Position numbers and translations under genes: made by a program. From contig QZJQ01000042.1 in NCBI GenBank assembly GCA_003599795.1, forward strand, positions 1 to 34,737: a stretch of 34,737 nt of DNA. The letters are read 5' to 3'. The notes under the pieces were generated by a model, which saw only the letters and a program-made list of their open reading frames with translations, was not told the DNA's origin and ran no database searches. Positions 26,412 through 34,737 of the stretch are shown here, in pieces (positions within the stretch are counted from its first letter, which is position 1; every line of letters begins with the position of its first letter). The stretch comes from Nitrospiraceae bacterium (GTDB lineage: Bacteria > Nitrospirota > Thermodesulfovibrionia > Thermodesulfovibrionales > UBA1546).

Positions 26412-27764
26412 CTATGACTTGCCTTGACTTACGAGCCTGCCCTCAAGCGAGTGCCTCATAGCTGTTTTAATCTCAATATTGACTAATCCGCCTATCAGTG
26501 ACTCATCCCCTTCAAAACTGACTATCTTGTTTGACCTCGTCCTGCCAGTAATTCTCCCCTTACCTGATTTGACGTTAGCCTCAACAAGCACCTCCTGAAC
26601 CGAACCTTCAAGACCTTTATTGCATTTTAATGTAATCTCATCCTGAAGTTTCAGAATTTCATCAAGACGCTGAGCCTTAATGCCCTCAGGAATGTGGTTT
26701 TCCATGCCGGCAGCACCAGTTCCTGCCCTCGGCGAGTATTTAAAGGCATAAATGCCGTCAAATTCAATAGTTTTGAGCGCTGTCATTGTTTCAGCGTGGT
26801 CTTTATCTGTTTCAGAGGGGAAACCGGCGATAATGTCTGTTGTTATTGCGATCTGCGGAATGCTTTTCCTGAGCTTTCCGACCTTTTCAATATAGTCCTC
26901 AAAGGTATAACCTCTGTTCATAAGTTTAAGGATACTGCTTGAACCTGATTGAAGAGGAAGATGAATATGCTCACAGACTTTAGGCAGCTCTTTTATGCAC
27001 CTGGTAAGGCTTTCCGAGAGGTCTCTTGGGTGTGATGTGACAAATCTGATTCTTTCCATGCCATTTATGGTACTTATTTTTCTCAAAAGGCCTGGAAAAT
27101 CAGTGTCACTGTTGTACGAGTTAACATTCTGCCCGAGCAGGGTTATTTCTTTAAAACCTTTTTCAGCCAGGGCATGTATCTCTTCATAGATATTCAGGCT
27201 GGGCCTGCTCCTTTCCCTGCCCCGAGTATAAGGCACTACGCAATAACTGCAAAAATTATTACACCCGTACATTATGGATACCCATGCCTTAATATTCTCC
27301 TTTCTCTCTGAAGGAAGGTCTGAATATTGAATATCGGGGTTATCCTCAATGCAAACCATACCGCTTGTTGTTAACATGGCACCTAATTTGTAAATATTCT
27401 GAGGGCCGAAAACATAATCCACATGGGGGCTCCTCTTAAGTATATCCCTGCCCTTCTGCTGTGCAATGCAGCCGGCAACAGCTATCTTAAGCAGCGGGTT
27501 CTTGCTTTTTAGCGACTTTATTTTCCCAAGTTCGCTTCTGAATTTTTGCTCTGCCTTCTGCCTTATGCTGCAGGTATTAAAGATTATCAGGTCCGCATCC
27601 TCTGCATTGGCAGTTTCGGCATAGCCTTCCGCCTTCAGGATTCCCGCCATTTTCTCGGAATCATGGACATTCATCTGGCATCCGAATGTATGAATATGAA
27701 CTTTTCGCTGCATCTTAAAATTTAACACGTGGAATGAACCTGTAGCAAGGCAGGCATGAATCAA
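26412..27764 (-). CDS. miaB: tRNA-2-methylthio-N6-dimethylallyladenosine synthase MiaB
   Basis: KVHIHTFGCQMNVHDSEKMAGIL; radical SAM CNNFCSYCVVPYTRGRERSR; TDIIAGFPSETDKDH; TRAM domain GRTRSNKIVSF. Start may be the internal Met at 27713. Confidence 0.95.
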   Translation of the reverse strand: MIHACLATGSFHVLNFKMQRKVHIHTFGCQMNVHDSEKMAGILKAEGYAETANAEDADLIIFNTCSIRQKAEQKFRSELGKIKSLKSKNPLLKIAVAGCIAQQKGRDILKRSPHVDYVFGPQNIYKLGAMLTTSGMVCIEDNPDIQYSDLPSERKENIKAWVSIMYGCNNFCSYCVVPYTRGRERSRPSLNIYEEIHALAEKGFKEITLLGQNVNSYNSDTDFPGLLRKISTINGMERIRFVTSHPRDLSESLTRCIKELPKVCEHIHLPLQSGSSSILKLMNRGYTFEDYIEKVGKLRKSIPQIAITTDIIAGFPSETDKDHAETMTALKTIEFDGIYAFKYSPRAGTGAAGMENHIPEGIKAQRLDEILKLQDEITLKCNKGLEGSVQEVLVEANVKSGKGRITGRTRSNKIVSFEGDESLIGGLVNIEIKTAMRHSLEGRLVSQGKS

Positions 27765-28426
27765 GCGGCTTTTTTAACGTATATCTCTTTTGCGATGTCC
27801 GGGTCTATTGCGATTGCCGTTTCTTCAATCTGAATAACAAGGGAAGGTTTTTTTTGCAGTAACTTTATTACGCTTCCGGCAGTTATGCCCATAGAGCTGA
27901 GCCTGTTAAGCCTTGATGTTTCGGCTGATACTATGAAAACTATTCTTCCTCTCAGCCCTACTTCAAAGTCAGTCAGCCTGACAACAAGCGGTTCTATTTC
28001 TATTTTATATTTTTTGCAGCATTCGCCTCTTGGTATCGGCTTTCCGTGAGGGCATTTTGGAGGATGCCCGAGAAAAGTGCAGACGCTCTCCGTCAATTCC
28101 TCGCTGAGGATGTGTTCCATCTTGCATGCGTCAGCATCAACAGCGGTTTCAGGAAGCTCAAAAACATCAGTAAAGAGCTGTTCTGCAAGGCGATGCCTGC
28201 GGATGAGCCCTTTTGCGAGCACGCGGCCTTTTTCAGTGAATCCAACCTTGTCTTCCTTAAGAAGGATAAGGTTGTTTTTTATCATCACATTGATCAGCTC
28301 ATCAAAATTAACATCATCAGAGTTTAATTTAAACCTGTTGAACTCCGTGCGGCCCTCTTCTTCAAGCAGCCATATAAGCTCTAACGCTTCGTCTATTCTT
28401 TCCTGTTCCATCATTGCTCCTGTCAA
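27761..28426 (-). CDS. DtxR/MntR-family metal-dependent regulator with FeoA-like C-terminal domain
   Basis: Winged-helix N-terminus (VGFTEKGRVLAKGLIRRHRLAEQLFTDVFEL), CKMEHILSEELTESVCTFLGHPPKCPHGKPIPRGECC, then FeoA-like LSSMGITAGSVIKLLQKKP. Confidence 0.88.
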   Translation of the reverse strand: MTGAMMEQERIDEALELIWLLEEEGRTEFNRFKLNSDDVNFDELINVMIKNNLILLKEDKVGFTEKGRVLAKGLIRRHRLAEQLFTDVFELPETAVDADACKMEHILSEELTESVCTFLGHPPKCPHGKPIPRGECCKKYKIEIEPLVVRLTDFEVGLRGRIVFIVSAETSRLNRLSSMGITAGSVIKLLQKKPSLVIQIEETAIAIDPDIAKEIYVKKAA

Positions 28427-29034
28427 AATGGCAGCGCTAAATCCATTACCTTATCAAAACTTTTTCTGTGAATAGGGCAAGGCCCGTAACTTAGTAATTT
28501 TTCCACATGTTCTTTTGTGCCGTATCCTTTATGTTTTTCAAAACCGTATTCAGGATACATTTCGTGATATTGCTGCATCAGCCTGTCTCTTGTGACTTTT
28601 GCGACGATAGATGCCGCTGCAATAGAGGCGCTGACAGATTCCCCTTTTATCGGACAAATTTGCTTAATATGCACGCGGGGCAGCTTCAAGGCGTCAATAA
28701 GTAAGAGGTCAGGTTCTGCTGAGAGGGCTCTTATTGCCTTTTCCATCGCATGCTTTGTCGCCCTGAGAATGTTAATCCTGTCTATCTCTCCGGCATCTGC
28801 CATTCCTATACCGATGTCAATGACGCAGCCCATTATGACGTCAAACAGGCTTTCTCTTTCGGCCTCAGGCACTTTCTTTGAATCCCGCAAACCTTTTATT
28901 GTTTTACCGTCAGGCAGGACCACAGCAGAAGCCACAACAGGGCCTGCCAGCGGCCCCCTTCCCGCTTCATCTATCCCGGCAATCCTGCAAAACCCCTCTT
29001 GCCTCAGGGATTCATCATACCGGAATATATCCAT
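28423..29034 (-). CDS. rnhB: Ribonuclease HII
   Basis: IAGIDEAGRGPLAGPVVASAVVL; GLRDSKKVPEAERE; AAASIVAKVTRDRLM; YGFEKHKGYGTKEH. Confidence 0.96.
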   Translation of the reverse strand: MDIFRYDESLRQEGFCRIAGIDEAGRGPLAGPVVASAVVLPDGKTIKGLRDSKKVPEAERESLFDVIMGCVIDIGIGMADAGEIDRINILRATKHAMEKAIRALSAEPDLLLIDALKLPRVHIKQICPIKGESVSASIAAASIVAKVTRDRLMQQYHEMYPEYGFEKHKGYGTKEHVEKLLSYGPCPIHRKSFDKVMDLALPF

Positions 29035-29396
29035 TAAGCCTCTTGTTTTACAAAGTCTCTTTCTTTCTCTTTTATGCGTGTGCCCTTGCCTTTTTTGCCT
29101 CGCAGATAGTAAAGCTTAGCCCTTCTTACCGAACCCTGTTTAATTACTTCAATCTTATCTATGTTTGGAGAATACAGCGGAAATATCCTCTCAACTCCGA
29201 TGCCAAAAGATATCTTTCTGACCATAAAAGACTCTTTTGTTCCGCCGCCGCGTCTGGATATAACAACGCCTTCAAAAGGCTGGAGCCTTTCTTTGTCTCC
29301 TTCAACAACCTTTACGGATACCCTGACAGTGTCGCCGACATTAAATGCGGGAACTTCTTTCATGTATCCTCTTTCAATTGAATCAATCATATTCAT
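29034..29396 (-). CDS. rplS: 50S ribosomal protein L19
   Basis: [94 protein letters not shown]. Confidence 0.97.
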   Translation of the reverse strand: MNMIDSIERGYMKEVPAFNVGDTVRVSVKVVEGDKERLQPFEGVVISRRGGGTKESFMVRKISFGIGVERIFPLYSPNIDKIEVIKQGSVRRAKLYYLRGKKGKGTRIKEKERDFVKQEA

Positions 29397-30138
29397 GTTT
29401 GTTCTCCTCCTCCTTTATTTCCGAAACCAATTTATAATCCTCGTCTTTCAGTCCCGGTGCATATCGGGACATAAGATCAGGCCTTCTGAGAATAGTTAAT
29501 CTTAAAGCCTCTTTTCTTCTCCACTGAGATATTGCCTTATGATTTCCTGACAGCAAAATCTCAGGCACCTTAAGCCCTCTGAAATCAGGAGGCCTTGTGT
29601 AATGCGGATATTCAAGTATCCCGCAGGCAAATGATTCTTCATCAGCAGAGCGCTCATCTCCAAGCACGCCGGGGATCAGCCTCGCAATGCTGTCTATTAT
29701 AACCAAAGCTGGCAGTTCTCCGCCAGTCAATACATAATCGCCTATAGAAATTTCCTCATCAACAAGACTTCTTACCCTTTCATCTATAGCTTCATACCTG
29801 CCGCATATTAGAATCATATCTTGATTTTGTCCTGCCATGGAAAGCGCCATATCCTGATTGAATGTCTTACCCTGCGGAGCCAGCATAACAACTTGCCTCC
29901 GAACCCCGTCGGATTTAATATGTTCTACAGCATTGAAGAACGGCTCAGGCTTCATTACCATGCCCGGCCCGCCGCCATAAGGATAATCATCCACAGTCCT
30001 GTGCCTGTCGGTTGTAAAATCCCTGAGATTATGGATTTTAACCTCAATCAGATTTTTTTCAGCTGCTCTCTTAAGAATGCTTTCATTGAGGTAGGCATTA
30101 AATATCTCGGGGAAAATTGTAATTACATCAAATTTCAT
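29383..30138 (-). CDS. trmD: tRNA (guanine-N1-)-methyltransferase
   Basis: [70 protein letters not shown]. Confidence 0.97.
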   Translation of the reverse strand: MKFDVITIFPEIFNAYLNESILKRAAEKNLIEVKIHNLRDFTTDRHRTVDDYPYGGGPGMVMKPEPFFNAVEHIKSDGVRRQVVMLAPQGKTFNQDMALSMAGQNQDMILICGRYEAIDERVRSLVDEEISIGDYVLTGGELPALVIIDSIARLIPGVLGDERSADEESFACGILEYPHYTRPPDFRGLKVPEILLSGNHKAISQWRRKEALRLTILRRPDLMSRYAPGLKDEDYKLVSEIKEEENKHEYD

Positions 30139-30161
30139 CTCTACGGGTATCCGGCCGGCAT

Positions 30162-31133
30162 CTATTTCTTTTTTTCTTTTTCTATGACGGCTTTTTTCTT
30201 CAGCATTTCATCCGATTTTTTTTCATCGCCGGATTTACGGTAAGCATCCGACAGGGAATCAAGCGCCTCTAAAACCCCTTCTGTATCTCCTGCGCTGCTG
30301 CTTACGTCATAAGCCCTCATGTAAAACATCACGCTGTCTGGGAAATCCCCTTGTTTTAAAGAGAGCATTCCCAATCCCCGCAAGCTCATGGCGATCTTTT
30401 TGCTATTTCCAAGCTCTTTGTCTATTTCAAGGGCTTTCATATAATAAGCCTTTGATTCCGGATAATTGCCCTTCTTCGCGTTTATCTCCGCGATAAGCGC
30501 CAGGGAGTTAGCCTCCTCGCCTCTTTGTTTATTTTCAATATTCAGCTTCAGCGCGGCATTTGCCGTTTTCAGCGCTTCATCGTATTTGCCTTCCGCAATG
30601 TTAATCCTTCCCATTAGATTCCATCTGCTTCCCTCAAACATTCCCTTATTCAAAGATAATGACTTGCTCACCCAATCTTTGGCTTTCGTGATATTTTTCT
30701 CCTTTAAATAAATTCTTGCCTTCTCATACGCCGCGTCTGATCTGACGTCGTTGTTTATATCAGGCATGGAAAAGGCTATGTCTATGAATTCACGGGCATT
30801 CGGGAGATTACCTTTTTTCTGGTGGATAACGGAAATATTTATAAGATTAACGGCAATTCCCTGCGTATTTTCAATTGAACGGTTTATCTTAAGAGCCTCC
30901 ATGTAATGAGCCAATGCCCTGTCATAACTGCCCTCTTCAACGGCTTTGGCAGCCTTCTGGTTATGTTCAATTGCCTTTTCATGAATTGCAGAAAGAGTCG
31001 GAGCAGACGGGCCGCCGCAGCCGATAAACATAAAGAATAGCGCAATAGCGCAATAGCGCAGTCGCACAGTAGTGACTTTTACTCTGCTGCTCTGTTGCTC
31101 TACTGCTCCATCTTTATTCATAGCTGTCTCCAT
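30162..31133 (-). CDS. TPR-repeat lipoprotein
   Basis: Lipobox-like FMFIGCGG after a hydrophobic stretch, followed by about six TPR units ([38 protein letters not shown]). Confidence 0.85.
   Translation of the reverse strand: METAMNKDGAVEQQSSRVKVTTVRLRYCAIALFFMFIGCGGPSAPTLSAIHEKAIEHNQKAAKAVEEGSYDRALAHYMEALKINRSIENTQGIAVNLINISVIHQKKGNLPNAREFIDIAFSMPDINNDVRSDAAYEKARIYLKEKNITKAKDWVSKSLSLNKGMFEGSRWNLMGRINIAEGKYDEALKTANAALKLNIENKQRGEEANSLALIAEINAKKGNYPESKAYYMKALEIDKELGNSKKIAMSLRGLGMLSLKQGDFPDSVMFYMRAYDVSSSAGDTEGVLEALDSLSDAYRKSGDEKKSDEMLKKKAVIEKEKKK
31036..31109 (-). repeat. Bipartite octanucleotide-period repeat inside the 5' coding region (signal peptide) of the TPR lipoprotein
   Basis: Plus strand AATAGCGC AATAGCGC AATAGCGC AGTCGCAC AGTAGTGA CTTTTA CTCTGCTG CTCTGTTG CTCTACTG CTCC; two arms of 8-nt units around an AT-rich centre. 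Confidence 0.8.
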
Positions 31134-32028
31134 GGATAAGGCTGTCCTTCGGTCTTTCTATAAATAGGCGTATGGGCCACGTTTGCTTCAGGGACTTCAT
31201 AACTTCATTCGTGTCACTCAGCGTATCCTCGCCTTTGTTTAGAAGCGGCGGAATCTTCGGAGCGGCTTTTTCCACGGCATCCTTGAGATTCGCAGTTGTT
31301 TTCTCTGCATTGTCCATGGTCCTGTTGAGCTTATCAATCACAGGATTTATTTTCTCGTTCATGGACGAAACGGTTTTATCAATATTTTTAAGGGTCTTTG
31401 AAGCATCAGAAGAAACACCTGAAATATTACTGTCGGCGTTCTTTAAGAGCTTGTCAACACTCTCCTTTGTTGCATTAAGTCCGGCAGACAGTGTTTTAAG
31501 GTTTGCAAGGGTCTGTTTTATGTCGCCTTTCGGGTCATTGACGTAGCCTATTATATCTCGTATCTCGTTCAGCACAGGCTTAACTTCTTCAGCGATGTCT
31601 TCCAACCCCCGGGTTTTTTCAAACTTTATCGCAGAGTCATCCTTTAAAACAGGCTTGCTCTGATTTCCCACAGTAACATCTATAACTGTCTCCCCTACAA
31701 AGCCTTCTTTAGTGAGTATTGCCCTGGAATCCTCTCTTATCCATTTACCGTATTTCCTGCTGATTAAAAGCGTAACCTTTACCTTTGCATGTTCATCAAG
31801 CGACAGCGAGTCTATCTTTCCAATTTTAAAACCTGAGAGTTTGACAGGCATCCCTTCAAAAAATCCCGTGCCTTTATCAACCGTAAAATAAATTTTATAC
31901 TTAGCCGTAAACAGGCCGCGTTCAATCCCGATAAAAACTACTGTAGCTATTATCCCTATAACTGCGGCAATAAAAAATAATCCGACTTTTCCTGTCAGGC
32001 TCGCGAACCTCGGGTCAGTTTCTTTCAT
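31114..32028 (-). CDS. MlaD/MCE-family lipid transport protein
   Basis: Single N-terminal TM then MCE domain (YKIYFTVDKGTGFFEGMPVKLSGFKIGKIDSLSLDEHAKVKVTLLISRKYGKWIREDSRAILTKEGFVGETVIDV). Confidence 0.92.
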   Translation of the reverse strand: MKETDPRFASLTGKVGLFFIAAVIGIIATVVFIGIERGLFTAKYKIYFTVDKGTGFFEGMPVKLSGFKIGKIDSLSLDEHAKVKVTLLISRKYGKWIREDSRAILTKEGFVGETVIDVTVGNQSKPVLKDDSAIKFEKTRGLEDIAEEVKPVLNEIRDIIGYVNDPKGDIKQTLANLKTLSAGLNATKESVDKLLKNADSNISGVSSDASKTLKNIDKTVSSMNEKINPVIDKLNRTMDNAEKTTANLKDAVEKAAPKIPPLLNKGEDTLSDTNEVMKSLKQTWPIRLFIERPKDSLIHGDSYE

Positions 32029-32668
32029 AAAATTTCCCCTTCTTCAGAGTGTAAATATTATTCGCCTTGATATAATTCAACGCCGATTCGTCCGTGTCAA
32101 GAAACAACGAGGCCCTGCCCTCTTTTTCCTGCTGGAATGCAGTAATGGTTTCAAGCGCCTTGCCTCTTATATCAGAACTTAAGCCGTCAAAAACCGAATC
32201 ATATATCATCATATCAGGCTCCATAAGCATGGCCCTTGCGAGCCCTGCAAGCCTTTTTTTATACGCCGGCAAAGGGCCGGGAAGCGCTGAGACGCTATCA
32301 TCATAGCCTATTTTACCCAAAATGGTCATCATTTTTTCATCCATATCATGATGTGATGATGAATGATAAGACAGGGGCAGCATTATGTTTTCCCAGACCT
32401 TAAGATTGCTCACAAGCCCTCCGTTATTCGGAACAATGCCAATCCTTTTCCTTGCGTTGTTGAGTTCGGTATATGAAAAAGATGACACCTCTTGTCCAAA
32501 AATAAAAATCTTGCCTGAATCCAGTCTTGTCAGCCCTGTGAATATTCTCAGCAGGAGGTTTTTTTCAAACTCGGTTTCCGTCAAAACAGCACAAACACTT
32601 CCTTTTGAGACAGCCAGCGAAGCGCAATCTAAAAATCCCCTAAGGTTTGCACATTCAAGCGTAATCAT
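32015..32668 (-). CDS. Degenerate (probably ATPase-inactive) MlaF-like ABC ATPase homologue
   Basis: ABC-ATPase length and fold-like spacing, between MlaE and MlaD genes. Motifs are altered: Walker A VLTETEFEKNLLL, signature LPAYKKRLAGLARAM, Walker B MMIYDSVFDGLS, H-loop LDTDESAL. Confidence 0.8.
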   Translation of the reverse strand: MITLECANLRGFLDCASLAVSKGSVCAVLTETEFEKNLLLRIFTGLTRLDSGKIFIFGQEVSSFSYTELNNARKRIGIVPNNGGLVSNLKVWENIMLPLSYHSSSHHDMDEKMMTILGKIGYDDSVSALPGPLPAYKKRLAGLARAMLMEPDMMIYDSVFDGLSSDIRGKALETITAFQQEKEGRASLFLDTDESALNYIKANNIYTLKKGKFYERN

Positions 32669-33435
32669 ATGAAAAATATTAAGGTTATTATACCATCAAA
32701 GATGAACACAAAAAACAGGCTCTGCATGGTCGCCTTTGTTGTTGCCTGAGGTATTCTGGTTATGCTTCCGCTGACCTTAAGCCCCTGCGAACAGCTCACT
32801 GCTGATATTACCAGCCCGAACAAAAGGCTTTTCACGAGAGATGCGGATAACTCAGAGATGGTCAGAGAAGTCAGTATCCCTGTCGTGTGCTGCTCAAATG
32901 GGATGCCCCAGAACACCGATGTGACTGTTATGCCTCCGAGTATGGCTGCAAGCTCAAAATAAAAAGTCAGCATGACCGCTGACAATGTAAGCGCAATAAT
33001 CCTTGGCATTATCAGGTATCGTTGAGGGTCTATGCCCAGCATTTCAATGCCCGCAATCTCGCCCTGCGCATTCATAGAGCCGAGTTCTGCGGATATTGCG
33101 GTAACGCTTCTTGCAATCACTACTATTGCGGCAAATAACGGGCCTAACTCCCTTATAACAACCCAAACAAGTATTTTGCCTATAAGCGCTCCGCTTCCGA
33201 CGCCTACAAGGCTTGTAATCTGGCTTATGATGACTATTCCGATTAACAGCCCTATAATCACCATCTTCCCTAAAGTCTCAATTCCGGCAAAGTATATCTG
33301 CCTGAAGAAAACAGTGCGCACAGGGCCGATTCTAAGAGAAGGAAGGTTTTTAAATGCACTAATGATTAAATTGAAAAGTTCAGAAAGGTAGAGTATTGTG
33401 TCAAGAATGCTCTCAATTATCCTTTTTATTTTCAT
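32665..33435 (-). CDS. MlaE-family ABC transporter permease
   Basis: VWVVIRELGPLFAAIVVIARSVTAISAELGSMNAQGEIAGIEMLGIDPQRYLIMPRIIAL, the hallmark MlaE region. Confidence 0.94.
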   Translation of the reverse strand: MKIKRIIESILDTILYLSELFNLIISAFKNLPSLRIGPVRTVFFRQIYFAGIETLGKMVIIGLLIGIVIISQITSLVGVGSGALIGKILVWVVIRELGPLFAAIVVIARSVTAISAELGSMNAQGEIAGIEMLGIDPQRYLIMPRIIALTLSAVMLTFYFELAAILGGITVTSVFWGIPFEQHTTGILTSLTISELSASLVKSLLFGLVISAVSCSQGLKVSGSITRIPQATTKATMQSLFFVFIFDGIITLIFFI

Positions 33436-33439
33436 TCTT

Positions 33440-34291
33440 TCACTTCCCTGTTTTTACTGTCACTTCCCCCTCGGAATAATCCGATGCCTGTTGAGGCTTT
33501 CCCTCCGTAACTTCCTTTACTTTAATGCTTCTTGTTTTTATGCCTATATCCTTTGGGTTAGTTCTTACCTGATATACGCCGCCCTCTTTTTTAAGGCTCA
33601 GGTCTCCAAGCTGGGAAACGCTTGCATATACCATAATACTCTCCTCTCCAAGGGGAGGATTTACCTCAAGTTCAAATTTGTCGCTGCCTGACGGAATTTC
33701 ATAAATAACGCCGCCATGAAAATAATTATCCTTTCTGTGAGGGTTCGGCAAAATCTGTATCAGGTTGCCTGCAGTATCCTTATAGATGACTCGCACATAA
33801 AACGGTTTATTGCCTTTTAAATATATCTTTATCTTCTCGCCTTCCTTATATTCTTTCTTGTCAGTCCATACTTTGACGGTTAAAGGCGCGGAAGGATTAT
33901 CAATGGTTTCCTGAGAGATTCTTTTCATTGAATTTTCATCAGGCATGACATTTGCCTTTATCTTTACCTTGTAACATTTGCCCAATGACGGGTCAGTGTA
34001 CCAGCCCTTTTCAATTTCCTTATCAACCGCAACTGTAGCATTGTTATAAGCCTCAATGATGTCTTTAACCAACTGCGAGTCTTTTACTTTTGTCTCAGAC
34101 TTGATATAAGTGGCTGCATTCTTTGCCGCTTTATCCTTTGCATCTGTCATTGCAGCGCGCTCTGTCTGCTTCATTGATTTATCCTCGCCCATGCACGCAT
34201 AGCCTTCAGATTCAATAATTGTGGACTGTGCAGCGTAAAGGTTAGAGAATAGAAATAAACCCAAAATCACTGAAATAAATATTTTTCGCAT
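33440..34291 (-). CDS. DUF4384 domain-containing exported protein
   Basis: Signal peptide MRKIFISVILGLFLFSNLYAA; KEYKEGEKIKIYLKGNKPFYVRVIYKDTAGNLIQILPNPHRKDNYFHGGVIYEIP typical of DUF4384. Confidence 0.85.
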   Translation of the reverse strand: MRKIFISVILGLFLFSNLYAAQSTIIESEGYACMGEDKSMKQTERAAMTDAKDKAAKNAATYIKSETKVKDSQLVKDIIEAYNNATVAVDKEIEKGWYTDPSLGKCYKVKIKANVMPDENSMKRISQETIDNPSAPLTVKVWTDKKEYKEGEKIKIYLKGNKPFYVRVIYKDTAGNLIQILPNPHRKDNYFHGGVIYEIPSGSDKFELEVNPPLGEESIMVYASVSQLGDLSLKKEGGVYQVRTNPKDIGIKTRSIKVKEVTEGKPQQASDYSEGEVTVKTGK

Positions 34292-34387
34292 AACCCCTCC
34301 ATTTTTAACCCTCCTCGTCTTCCCCTTAATTTAGGAAGAATCAGCAGGGTTATCAAAATCTTAAAGAATACATGCCTATAGAGTCAA

Positions 34388-34415
34388 GGTAAAATTACCC
34401 ACATGCAAAATTACC
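34388..34415. repeat. Short direct/inverted repeat cluster GGTAAAATTACC...AAAATTACC, possible IS21-like end remnant
   Basis: AAAATTACC occurs at 34391-34399 and 34407-34415 (16-nt spacing); the first copy lies in a near-palindrome GGTAAAATTACC. Confidence 0.4.
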
Positions 34416-34472
34416 TCAAAAGTCAGGGGTATTATATTAATCCCTATGTCCATTTACGCTATATGCCGCCTA

Positions 34473-34737
34473 CTAAATGCCATTTGGGCAGAAAGGCTTC
34501 AAAAAGCCTGATTGAATCTTGGATGTCAATATGCGACATCTCAATCCATAACTGTCCGCATGTTTTGCGTGTCCGAGCCAGCTTTGAACAGATGCGTTTA
34601 ATTTTTCGAATGTAATAAGGCTCTTTTTGTAAAGCAGTCTCATATGTTTTAGCTTTCTGATAAATAACATGCTGTTGTCTTTTCTGAGAAGTCTGTATTC
34701 GGGGAAAACCCTATAGCCGAGATGGTCAATGCCGATA
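34473..34737 (-). CDS. Reverse transcriptase (RNA-directed DNA polymerase), C-terminal part; 5' end outside window
   Basis: Frame open to the window edge: IGIDHLGYRVFPEYRLLRKDNSMLFIRKLKHMRLLYKKSLITFEKLNASVQSWLGHAKHADSYGLRCRIL, resembling the thumb/C-terminal 'SWLGHAKHANTYxLR' region of DGR/group II-like RTs. Confidence 0.75.
   Translation of the reverse strand, partial: IGIDHLGYRVFPEYRLLRKDNSMLFIRKLKHMRLLYKKSLITFEKLNASVQSWLGHAKHADSYGLRCRILTSKIQSGFLKPFCPNGI

Noticed and set aside
28077-28475. Plus-strand ORFs (132 aa and 93 aa) opposite the DtxR-family gene
   Set aside because: Ser-rich translations typical of antisense shadow frames; the minus-strand gene is well supported.
32330-32375. ATG/CAT-rich stretch (TCATTCATCATCACATCATGATATGGATGA) in the degenerate ABC gene as another copy of the heptad repeat
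   Set aside because: No consistent 7-nt period and no two-arm structure; encodes a short His/Ser-rich loop, so similarity is probably compositional.
1-34737. CRISPR arrays, rRNA operons, classical transposases
   Set aside because: None seen on either strand by inspection; the repeats found are short-period tandems, not repeat-spacer arrays.

Overview
34.7 kb window from a bacterial chromosome. Gene content (membrane-bound [NiFe] hydrogenase, split archaeal-type glutamate synthase, Lon-like protease, c-heme proteins) suggests an anaerobic, Nitrospirota-like lineage, but taxonomy is inference only. From left to right: (i) C-terminal part of homoserine dehydrogenase; (ii) a [NiFe]-hydrogenase operon (small, large, cytochrome b, maturation protease, HypC); (iii) a periplasmic beta-propeller-like protein with one CXXCH, an intrinsic terminator, a MacB/LolCDE-type ABC pair and a PCu(A)C-like copper chaperone; (iv) a three-gene split glutamate synthase operon with a candidate attenuator leader; (v) Xer recombinase, Lon-like protease, LpxL-like acyltransferase; (vi) flavoprotein, ferredoxin, heme-domain diguanylate cyclase and TauE-like exporter; (vii) NAD synthetase, small proteins and a DUF362/ferredoxin protein; (viii) a mtaB-miaB-dtxR-rnhB-rplS-trmD cluster; (ix) an Mla/MCE lipid-transport operon whose ATPase subunit has lost its catalytic motifs; (x) the C-terminus of a reverse transcriptase running off the right edge. 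The most unusual signal is a dispersed repeat built of 7-nt units in two opposed arms. It sits in frame inside two unrelated essential-type genes (homoserine dehydrogenase and glutamate synthase). A separate 8-nt-period element of similar design lies in the signal peptide of a TPR lipoprotein. Because 7 and 8 are not multiples of 3, such repeats encode the same peptide in every frame, so they may behave as frame-agnostic protein-coding insertions.
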